Below are positions 1 to 6,216 of a stretch of 9,144 nt of DNA, one piece after another. The translations under genes were made by a program, and so were the position numbers. The DNA is taken from the NCBI GenBank assembly GCA_017477805.1, contig JAFUUM010000307.1, positions 1 through 9,144 of the forward strand, in the 5' to 3' direction. The stretch is from Lachnospiraceae bacterium (GTDB taxonomy: Bacteria > Bacillota > Clostridia > Lachnospirales > Lachnospiraceae). Position 1 is the stretch's first letter. Every line of letters begins with the position of its first letter. The notes under the pieces were generated by a model that saw nothing but the letters and a program-made list of their open reading frames with translations, did no database searches and was not told the origin of the DNA.

Positions 1-2171
1 TTAAAGTTCACAACGGAATCTTTAAAATCAATATCAATATCACCTTCCGGTGCACCCATGAGGTAGAGTTTCTGGCCGTTTGCCTGAACATCCAACGTAC
101 TTTCCACAATGCGGATATGCCCCGAGGTCACGCCTACACTTCCTATGGCGGAGATAAAACTGCCGGCACAGATCACGGAGACATCCGCTCTGGTGATCAC
201 CGTATCCAGTTTGCCTTCGATGGTACCGATACCTACACCGCGATCGATCTTCACATCCAGACGGAGCTTACAGCCTTTGACCCGGATCCGGGGTGTTCCC
301 GAAACGGTACCAAGAGAGATGGCTCTTCCGCTGGCGGATTCGATCCGGACCGCACCGGACTCAAGGGAAATACCACAGCCCTTGCCGGGGCTTCCGCCGC
401 CGATACCGATCTCTTCATCGGCTTCCACAAGGACATCCAGGGAACCTTTGCCCTTCCACTTGATATCGCCCACAACCGCATTCCAGGAGCTTCCGATGGC
501 GTAAGAGGATTTGCCCTGTGCACGTATCCGCAGGTTTCCGTCTCCTTCGATGGTAAGTTTACTACTGCCGGGTACGAGGATACCGTACCTCAACATCCTG
601 TTCTCCCCTTCCAGAACAAGAGTCAGTTCGCAATTTTTTCCCAGCTCGATACAAGGGAGCTGATCCACACTTTCGATAAATACATTTCGAATGGTAAGAC
701 GGCACTTGGTACCGTCCTTGATCTTGATGCTCATGTCCGCGGTGTATCCGGTATTTCCCACCAGGATAAACTCCGGCTGATCGATGACAAGACCGGTATA
801 CTTCTCAAGGGCCAGTCTCATGATGGGAAGTTCCGCTTCACCGCTTAAGGAATAGATCTTTCTGACTTCCTGATTGGTGCCCTTTACGGAAGATGTGATG
901 ATCTCGTTTCGGATCCCGTTATCGACAGCTTCCAAAACGTGCCCGGAAGGTCTTGCAGTATAAAAGCCCTGAATGAAATCCACTCCCAGTTCAATGACTG
1001 TCCGCATCTCCGCAGAGGTCTCCACGCCCTCAGCCAGGGTCTTGATGCCGTTTGCGGAAGCGAATTCCACAATACTCTTTACAAAGTGCTGTTTCTTGGT
1101 CTCCTGATGGATATCCGAGATCAGCAGTCTGTCGATCTTTAAGTAAGAAGGCGTATAGGTGAGAAGGCTGGAGGTATTGGAATATCCGGTGCCATAATCA
1201 TCGATGGCCAGTTCAAAGTGATCATCTGCGCTTCTCTTAAGAAGATCCGCAAGATCCTCGTCCTTAAACTCCGTCCACTCCGTGATCTCAATGACCATGT
1301 TTTCAAAGCAGTCTTTATATTTTCTCTGAAATTCCGTATAGTCCCGTTTACTCAATTGGAACCCGGGAATGGAGTTGATAAACAGTTTTCTGTTCCCGAA
1401 CTGCTTTCTGTTTTCCTGGTAAAACTGCATGACATTGAAAAACGTCAGTTTCTCAACATCCTTCAATTTTCCTTCCCGTTTCGCATAGTCCAGGATGGCC
1501 ACGGGGGATACCTGAAGATCCATACTGGTGCGCATCAGCGCTTCGTAGCCGAAAATGTCACCGGTGGATGCATCGATGATGGGCTGGAATTCATAGCGAA
1601 GTTTGTTACGCCCTATGATTTCCTTGATGATATCGTCCTCGGGGATCACGCTGTCAGAATTCACGGCATCTCGTGAAGATGAGAGCATCTCCATTTCTTT
1701 TGTGAATACATTTCGTCCCCGGAACTGATAGGAAGTCTGAACGCCGTCCTCCCGAAAGCCGACGGCAGCATACATCCTAAACTGGGCATCATTGTCCACA
1801 AATGCTTCAATGACCACCCGCTCCGCTTTCAGCATTTCAAAGGAGTATCTGGCAGCCACTTTGATCATGGCCATACCGTAGCCTCTGCCACGGACCATGG
1901 GAGATACCAGTACATGAGAGATCTCGACACATTCCGTCTTTGTAAAAGATCTGAGAACAACGCAGCCAACCACGGTGTCCTCCGCTTCCGCAACGAACGG
2001 AAAGACCTTAAAGGCTTCGGAAGCCTTCGCAAAAAAACCGCGGTAATCCTCCTCCGTTGCAGGATAGGTCCCCAGTTTTCCCTTTGACCAGTAAAAGAAC
2101 TCTTCTTCGTTTGAGATCCATCCGGAGATCTCTTTGATATCATCCGCTTTAACGGGTCTAAACTTCAGCAT
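1..2171 (-). CDS. GNAT acetyltransferase - EAL phosphodiesterase - beta-helix fusion protein (3' end beyond window)
   Basis: An open frame of 723 codons runs off the left edge, so the C-terminus is missing. Residues 1-160 look like a GNAT acetyltransferase, with the acetyl-CoA loop R94-G-R-G-Y-G99 and a later N127-D...MYAAVGF segment. Residues 190-420 form an EAL domain with the family's metal and catalytic residues present: E210 (EAL), N266, E295 (EITE), D324-D325 (DDYGTGYS), K345, E381 (EGVE) and Q401 (QGF). It is therefore predicted to hydrolyse cyclic-di-GMP to pGpG. From about 465 onward is a glycine-rich beta-helix, with six 28-31-residue repeats starting at 559, 590, 620, 648, 676 and 704. 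No signal peptide or membrane segment is visible, so the protein should be cytoplasmic. The ATG start is fixed by an in-frame TGA at 2184-2186 and by AAAAGGGG five bases upstream. The substrate of the GNAT part and the ligand of the repeat part are unknown. Confidence 0.9.
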   Translation of the reverse strand, partial: MLKFRPVKADDIKEISGWISNEEEFFYWSKGKLGTYPATEEDYRGFFAKASEAFKVFPFVAEAEDTVVGCVVLRSFTKTECVEISHVLVSPMVRGRGYGMAMIKVAARYSFEMLKAERVVIEAFVDNDAQFRMYAAVGFREDGVQTSYQFRGRNVFTKEMEMLSSSRDAVNSDSVIPEDDIIKEIIGRNKLRYEFQPIIDASTGDIFGYEALMRTSMDLQVSPVAILDYAKREGKLKDVEKLTFFNVMQFYQENRKQFGNRKLFINSIPGFQLSKRDYTEFQRKYKDCFENMVIEITEWTEFKDEDLADLLKRSADDHFELAIDDYGTGYSNTSSLLTYTPSYLKIDRLLISDIHQETKKQHFVKSIVEFASANGIKTLAEGVETSAEMRTVIELGVDFIQGFYTARPSGHVLEAVDNGIRNEIITSSVKGTNQEVRKIYSLSGEAELPIMRLALEKYTGLVIDQPEFILVGNTGYTADMSIKIKDGTKCRLTIRNVFIESVDQLPCIELGKNCELTLVLEGENRMLRYGILVPGSSKLTIEGDGNLRIRAQGKSSYAIGSSWNAVVGDIKWKGKGSLDVLVEADEEIGIGGGSPGKGCGISLESGAVRIESASGRAISLGTVSGTPRIRVKGCKLRLDVKIDRGVGIGTIEGKLDTVITRADVSVICAGSFISAIGSVGVTSGHIRIVESTLDVQANGQKLYLMGAPEGDIDIDFKDSVVNF

Positions 2172-2176
2172 ATGCG

Positions 2177-2184
2177 CCCCTTTT
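2177..2184 (-). promoter_or_regulatory. Ribosome binding site of the GNAT-EAL gene
   Basis: AAAAGGGG on the minus strand ends five bases before the ATG at 2171. It is purine-rich but not a perfect AGGAGG. With the in-frame stop just upstream (2184-2186) it leaves this ATG as the only sensible start. A short GC-rich pairing (CCCGG with CCGGG, about 12 bases apart) lies just upstream in the leader and might affect access to the site, but it is weak. Confidence 0.6.
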
Positions 2185-2230
2185 CACCCGGCTCTTCCGT
2201 GATCCGGGATCAATTCATTCCATGTCTGTC

Positions 2231-2239
2231 ATTATACCA
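2231..2239 (-). promoter_or_regulatory. Extended -10 promoter of the GNAT-EAL gene
   Basis: The minus strand reads TGGTATAAT, a perfect TATAAT with the TG of an extended -10. At 17-bp spacing the -35 position would fall in the arm of the secDF terminator and reads TGGGGT, a poor match, so recognition probably depends on the extended -10. The predicted transcription start near 2224 leaves a leader of about 52 nt, too short for a cyclic-di-GMP riboswitch. Confidence 0.65.
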
Positions 2240-2240
2240 T

Positions 2241-2276
2241 AAAAGTAAAACAAACCCCATCATAAGATGGGGTTTG
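2241..2276 (-). terminator. Rho-independent terminator of secDF
   Basis: A perfect 11-bp stem (CAAACCCCATC with GATGGGGTTTG, 2251-2261 and 2266-2276) closes a 4-base loop. On the minus strand it is followed by TTTTACTTTT (2241-2250). It lies 23 bases past the secDF stop codon. The T tract is on the minus-strand side, which matches secDF transcription. Confidence 0.9.
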
Positions 2277-2299
2277 CGTAGAAATTCAAGTATCGATCT

Positions 2300-4486
2300 T
2301 TAGTTCTTCTTGCCGTCTTCTTTTTTTGCCAGACGGGTACGCAGTACATACCAGAAAGGAGTTGCGATGAAGATGGAAGAATACGTACCTGCGATGATAC
2401 CAACGGTCAGAGGCAGAGCGAACTCTCTGATGCTTGCTACACCGAAGATGTACAGGCAGATGACCATGATCACGGTGGTCACGGAAGTGAACAGGGATCT
2501 GGACAGGGTCTGGCTCAGGGAAGTATTGATCACGTTTGCAAGATCTTCCTTGGCAACCTTTTTGCCGTACTGCTTCAGGTTCTCACGGATACGGTCGAAT
2601 ACAACGATGGTATCGTTGATGGAGTAACCCACCAGGGTCAGCATACATGCGATGAAGGTGGAACCAACAGACACACGGATGACTGCATACATAGTCAGGG
2701 TTACCAGTACGTCGTGGATCATGGCTACGATAGCACTGGTACCAACGCGTACATCCTGGAAACGGAACCAGGTGTAGATCAGAATGAGGATGGATGCGAT
2801 GGCAACGGCCACGATGGCATCGGTTCTCATCTCGTTACTGATGGTCGCGCTGATGGTCTCGGTCTGGATGTTGTCGGTGGTGATACCGTACTTGTCAATG
2901 AGCTTCTGCTCCAGAGCCTTTCTCTCATCCACGGTAAGGGTACGTGTCTTGAAGATGTTCTGGGTGGAGTTGTCAACGTTCTGAATCTGTACGCCGGCTG
3001 CATCGCCCGTTACTTCAACGAACAGAGGCTTTACTTCGCTTTCCAGTTCGGGAACTGTGTAAGACTTACCAAGGTCAACGGTGGTCTGGGTACCGCCTAC
3101 GAAATCAAGTCTGTAGTTCAGAACATAACCGGTATTTGCTTTGGAAATACCCATTGCTACGAAACCAACGATGATCACTGCAAGAGAGATGGCAAAGAAG
3201 ACGCCTCTTCTGCTGACAACCTTAAGGGGCCTTCCCTCTTTCTTCTTACCGTACAGAGCCACCTTGTCAAGGCCGATCTCGTTGAAGATCCACATGAAGA
3301 TACGGGTGATCACCAGTGCGGTGAACATGGATAAAATGATACCCAGTGCCAGAGTGGTGGCGAAACCTTTGATGGTACCGGTACCCTTCCAGCCAAGGAC
3401 TGCAGCTGCGATCAGGGTGGTGATGTTACCGTCCAGAATAGCGGACAGTGCTTTCTGATAACCGATCTTGGTAGCGCTCTTTACGGTCTTGCCGGTAGCC
3501 AGTTCCTCACGGATACGTGCAAAGGTAATGATGTTGGCATCCACTGCCATACCAATACTCAGGATGATACCTGCGATACCGGGCAGGGTCAGGGTGATCT
3601 CAAATGCGGACAGCAGGATCACAATCAGTGCAACGTACATGCACAGTGCCAGTGCTGCTGCAAAACCGGGCAGCAGATAGATCACGATCATCAGGATAAC
3701 GACCAGGATGAAACCGATGATGGCTGCCTTTAACGCGGTATTGACGGCTTCGGTACCCAGCTGAGCACCTACTACGTTACTCTGTAATTCTTCCAGTTCC
3801 AGGTGCAGTCCACCGATACGGATGGTGGAAGCCAGGTTGCTGGCTGCTTCGTAAGAAGCCATACCGGTGATGACGCAGTTACCGTCAGTGATCTCAGCCT
3901 GTACGGAAGGTGCGGAAACGATGGCTTCATCAAATACGATGTAGATGGGATCGTGGTTGGGAAGTGCCGCTCTGGTAGCCTCAGCGAACTTCTGGGCACC
4001 TTCGGTGGTCAGTACCAGTCTTACCACGTATTCCACATTACCCATGGAGTTGGTCTGGGATGCGGGCTGTGCATCGGTCACATCGGTACCGCTTAATACT
4101 TCTTCGCCTGCAGTATTGTAGAATACCAGGGAGCCGGGCTTACCCAGTTCGGACAAAATGGTGTTTGCATCGGAAACACCGGGGATCTCGATACCGATAC
4201 GGTTGCTGCCTACTTTGTAGACCTGAGCCTCCGTGCTGTACTGAGATACTCTCTTCTGCAGTTTGTAGATGGTGTCGCTCATGTCCTCGGCACTGGGATC
4301 TTCATCTCCCACTACCTGATAGGTAATGCTGACACCGCCTGCCAGATCAAGACCCTGCTTGATGTCGGCTGCGGAACAGGACTTGCTCTCGCCCCAACCC
4401 CAGATAGCTGTATACCCGAAGAGCGCCAGGAGCGCGATCATCAGGACAAATACCAGGATAGGTTTTAATTTGCCGTTCTTTTTCAT
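2300..4486 (-). CDS. secDF: Protein translocase SecDF, single-chain SecD-SecF
   Basis: This is the membrane partner of SecYEG that uses the proton gradient to help pull secreted proteins through. It has 728 residues, close to the size of the fused SecDF of Bacillus. The SecD half has a first membrane segment (about 8-29), GLDLAGG (45-51), a fairly short periplasmic-type P1 region, and a membrane bundle carrying GMAVDAN (312-318) followed by FARIREE. After a basic linker near 407-430 comes the SecF half, with its first membrane segment, DFVGG (461-465), GYSINDT (620-626) and FDRIREN (630-636). All hallmark motifs are intact. The ATG at 4486 is chosen because AAGGAGA ends 9 bases before it. The ATG at 4495 abuts that site, and the in-frame ATG at 4555 lies upstream of the promoter -10, so it cannot be on the transcript. 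It forms a single-gene unit with its own promoter and terminator. Confidence 0.97.
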   Translation of the reverse strand: MKKNGKLKPILVFVLMIALLALFGYTAIWGWGESKSCSAADIKQGLDLAGGVSITYQVVGDEDPSAEDMSDTIYKLQKRVSQYSTEAQVYKVGSNRIGIEIPGVSDANTILSELGKPGSLVFYNTAGEEVLSGTDVTDAQPASQTNSMGNVEYVVRLVLTTEGAQKFAEATRAALPNHDPIYIVFDEAIVSAPSVQAEITDGNCVITGMASYEAASNLASTIRIGGLHLELEELQSNVVGAQLGTEAVNTALKAAIIGFILVVILMIVIYLLPGFAAALALCMYVALIVILLSAFEITLTLPGIAGIILSIGMAVDANIITFARIREELATGKTVKSATKIGYQKALSAILDGNITTLIAAAVLGWKGTGTIKGFATTLALGIILSMFTALVITRIFMWIFNEIGLDKVALYGKKKEGRPLKVVSRRGVFFAISLAVIIVGFVAMGISKANTGYVLNYRLDFVGGTQTTVDLGKSYTVPELESEVKPLFVEVTGDAAGVQIQNVDNSTQNIFKTRTLTVDERKALEQKLIDKYGITTDNIQTETISATISNEMRTDAIVAVAIASILILIYTWFRFQDVRVGTSAIVAMIHDVLVTLTMYAVIRVSVGSTFIACMLTLVGYSINDTIVVFDRIRENLKQYGKKVAKEDLANVINTSLSQTLSRSLFTSVTTVIMVICLYIFGVASIREFALPLTVGIIAGTYSSIFIATPFWYVLRTRLAKKEDGKKN

Positions 4487-4495
4487 AACTTTCAT

Positions 4496-4502
4496 TCTCC
4501 TT
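4496..4502 (-). promoter_or_regulatory. Ribosome binding site deciding the secDF start
   Basis: AAGGAGA on the minus strand lies 9 bases from the ATG at 4486 and 0 bases from the ATG at 4495. The spacing favours initiation at 4486, giving an N-terminus of MKKNGKLKP. Confidence 0.8.
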
Positions 4503-4514
4503 GAAACTTTTATA

Positions 4515-4530
4515 CGAAGATATTTCTTCG
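4515..4530 (-). other. Small hairpin near the 5' end of the secDF leader
   Basis: CGAAGA and TCTTCG form a perfect 6-bp stem around a 4-base loop. It begins about 7 bases after the predicted secDF transcription start and ends before the ribosome binding site. There is no T tract, so it does not look like a terminator. A 5' stem of this kind could stabilise the message, but that role is inferred. Confidence 0.45.
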
Positions 4531-4543
4531 CACAATCGGATGA

Positions 4544-4571
4544 ATTATAGCACATTCCTTGACAGAGTGAA
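4544..4571 (-). promoter_or_regulatory. secDF promoter
   Basis: On the minus strand, TTCACT (4566-4571; four of six match TTGACA) is separated by 16 bp from TATAAT (4544-4549), and a TGC precedes the -10 to make an extended -10. The predicted start is near 4537, giving a leader of about 50 nt to the ATG at 4486. Confidence 0.7.
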
Positions 4572-4599
4572 AGAAGAATTTGCTCTCCGGGAGGTTTCT

Positions 4600-4627
4600 T
4601 TTACCACCGGACAATTCATGGTAAAAT
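4600..4627 (+). promoter_or_regulatory. Promoter of the CorC/CNNM gene
   Basis: TTTACC (4600-4605) and TAAAAT (4622-4627) are 16 bp apart, and TGG precedes the -10, an extended -10 form. The predicted start is near 4634, within a GGTATACC palindrome (4633-4640). The -35 overlaps the right arm of an imperfect inverted repeat (4587-4595 with 4603-4610). The promoter is back-to-back with that of secDF. Confidence 0.5.
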
Positions 4628-4684
4628 AGATCGGTATACCAGCCAAACAGAAAACAACGAAAGGATATCACTCTTTAGAAACAT

Positions 4685-6001
4685 ATGGATACCACAGGTG
4701 TCATACAACTGATCGTCTTAGTCCTGCTGATCCTGCTCTCCGCCTTCTTTTCTTCGGCAGAAACAGCCCTGGTCAGCGTCAATAAGGTCCGGATCCGGAC
4801 CCTGGCCGAAGACGGCAATAAAGCCGCTCTCCGGGTCCAGAAGATCCACAACAATTATTCCAAAATGCTCAGCACCATCTTAGTGGGCAATAACATCGTC
4901 AACATCTCCGCCTCCGCTCTTGCCACTTCCGCCACCATCCGGATGTTCGGAAGCGCCTTCGTCGGAGCGGCCACGGGACTTCTTACCTTGCTGGTCCTGT
5001 TATTCGGCGAGATCGTTCCCAAGACCTGGGCCACTTCCCACTCTTTCGAAGTATCCCTGGCCTACAGCAGCATCATCAGGCTTCTCATGATCATCCTGAC
5101 TCCCATCGTGTTCATCGTGGATCATGTGTCCTCCGGCATCATCAGACTCTTTCACTTAGATAAGGGGTCCCCTTCGGAAAACCTGACAGAGGATGAGCTT
5201 CGGACTTATGTTGACGTCGGAAAAGAGGAAGGGGTCATCGAGCATGAAGAACACGAGATGATCAATAACGTGTTCGACTTCTCGGACTCCACCGCGGAAG
5301 AGATCATGATCCCCCGGATCGATATGTCTTCCGTACCTTTAAGCGCCAGTTACTGGCAGGTCCGCCGGGTCTTCCAGGGCACCATGTACTCCCGGCTTCC
5401 GGTTTATGATACGGATCCGGATCAGGTTGTAGGTATCGTCCTCATGAAGGATTTCTTCTTCGTCGGCGATGCCAGAAGTTTTAACATCAAGCAGATCATG
5501 CGGCCTGCTTACTATACCCACGAGAAAAAGAAAACTTCCGACCTTTTGATAGAAATGCGGGACAAGAGCATGAGCGTTGCCTTCGTCCTCGACGAATATG
5601 GTGCCACCGTGGGCATGATCACTATGGAAGATCTGTTAGAGGAGATCGTGGGTGAGATCCGTGACGAGTACGATGAAGATGAGGAAGAACAGATCAAGGC
5701 CGTTGAGGACAATATCTATCTCATCGAAGGAAGCATGAAGATCGATGACATCAATGAGGCTCTGAACCTGAACATCACCTCGGAAGATTACGACAGTATT
5801 GCCGGCCTGTTCATGGAATATTTAGACCGTCTGCCGGAAGAAAACGAACTCATTACACTGCCCGACGGCATCATGCTGCAGGCAAAGAGCATCGATCAGA
5901 ACCGCGTAGACAAAGTACTGCTGATGCTGCCCGGGGCATCAACCTCACAGGATCCTGCAGGCAGCGAAATGCCGGAGGATACAGCTCCATCCCAAAGCTG
6001 A
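4685..6001 (+). CDS. CNNM/CorC (HlyC) family membrane protein with CBS pair, probable Mg2+ exporter
   Basis: The 438-residue product has the standard three-part order of this family. A CNNM (DUF21) membrane domain occupies about 5-150 and carries SAFFSSAETAL (19-29), GNNIVNI (68-74) and FGEIVPK (107-113). A CBS pair follows, with the first domain from about MIPRID (208-213) to 262 and the second about 270-327, including DEYGATVG (303-310). A CorC/HlyC C-terminal domain spans about 340-416, followed by a short polar tail. An acidic run (327-335) links the CBS pair to the last domain. Family members in Bacillus and Staphylococcus (the MpfA type) export Mg2+ with nucleotide-sensing CBS domains, while others are still called haemolysins on weak grounds. 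The Mg2+ role here is inferred from the family. An in-frame TAG at 4676-4678 and the absence of nearby alternatives fix the ATG, although no good ribosome binding site sits at normal distance. The gene is transcribed away from secDF and converges on hisS. Confidence 0.93.
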   Translation: MDTTGVIQLIVLVLLILLSAFFSSAETALVSVNKVRIRTLAEDGNKAALRVQKIHNNYSKMLSTILVGNNIVNISASALATSATIRMFGSAFVGAATGLLTLLVLLFGEIVPKTWATSHSFEVSLAYSSIIRLLMIILTPIVFIVDHVSSGIIRLFHLDKGSPSENLTEDELRTYVDVGKEEGVIEHEEHEMINNVFDFSDSTAEEIMIPRIDMSSVPLSASYWQVRRVFQGTMYSRLPVYDTDPDQVVGIVLMKDFFFVGDARSFNIKQIMRPAYYTHEKKKTSDLLIEMRDKSMSVAFVLDEYGATVGMITMEDLLEEIVGEIRDEYDEDEEEQIKAVEDNIYLIEGSMKIDDINEALNLNITSEDYDSIAGLFMEYLDRLPEENELITLPDGIMLQAKSIDQNRVDKVLLMLPGASTSQDPAGSEMPEDTAPSQS

Positions 6002-6046
6002 TCGTAGTCGAAGCACTTGATCTGCAATTGTTCAATTCACCACGTA

Positions 6047-6194
6047 AAAAGCAACCGATATGGTTTGGAGCGGGTACTGTTCCGCCGCCGGTACTTAATG
6101 AGCTTGACCCGTAAGGGGAAAAGCGAATTTAGTACCGCTGCGAAGCGGAACGTAGCGAGAGCGTGCCCGCGACGAACTATCATCGGTTGCTTTT
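6047..6194. repeat. 148-nt structured inverted-repeat element, probable bidirectional terminator
   Basis: The outer arms are a perfect 13-bp inverted repeat (AAAAGCAACCGAT 6047-6059, ATCGGTTGCTTTT 6182-6194). Inside are nested pairings: 6061-6065 with 6176-6180; 6070-6077 with 6163-6170 (8 bp, one G-U); 6079-6085 with 6145-6151 (7 bp); 6089-6095 with 6131-6137 (7 bp); 6102-6105 with 6121-6124; and 6108-6110 with 6115-6117 around a GTAA loop. A competing hairpin, CCGCT-GCGA-AGCGG (6135-6148), also has a GNRA-type loop. GNRA loops appear only when the plus strand is read. The outer stem ends in T runs on both strands, so it could terminate both the CorC-type gene and hisS. The compact palindromic shape also resembles a MITE-like intergenic repeat. 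I do not recognise a named family. No coding sequence is credible between 6002 and 6216. Confidence 0.75.
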
Positions 6195-6216
6195 ATGATT
6201 CATCTGTATTTAATTC

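Noticed and set aside
117..848. Long plus-strand open frame of 243 codons
   Set aside because: It lies antisense to the EAL/beta-helix gene, shows no recognisable domain and low-complexity composition, and the minus-strand frame has clear family motifs across the same region.
1865..2143. Minus-strand open frame of 92 codons
   Set aside because: It is out of frame with the GNAT domain, which is read in the adjacent frame with a good acetyl-CoA motif and start site.
2172..2230. Cyclic-di-GMP riboswitch ahead of the GNAT-EAL gene
   Set aside because: The leader is about 52 nt and lacks the paired helices and conserved loops of the GEMM class.
2714..3334. Plus-strand open frame of 206 codons inside secDF
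   Set aside because: It is antisense to well-conserved SecD/SecF motifs. It has no ribosome binding site of note and no recognisable product.
4487..4555. Longer secDF N-terminus beginning at the ATG at 4555
   Set aside because: That ATG lies upstream of the -10 box at 4544-4549, so it would not be transcribed. A good ribosome binding site serves the ATG at 4486.
4559..4564. Perfect TTGACA on the plus strand as a -35 box
   Set aside because: No -10-like sequence occurs 16-18 bp downstream (the position reads GCTCTC). The extended -10 at 4619-4627 is too far away.
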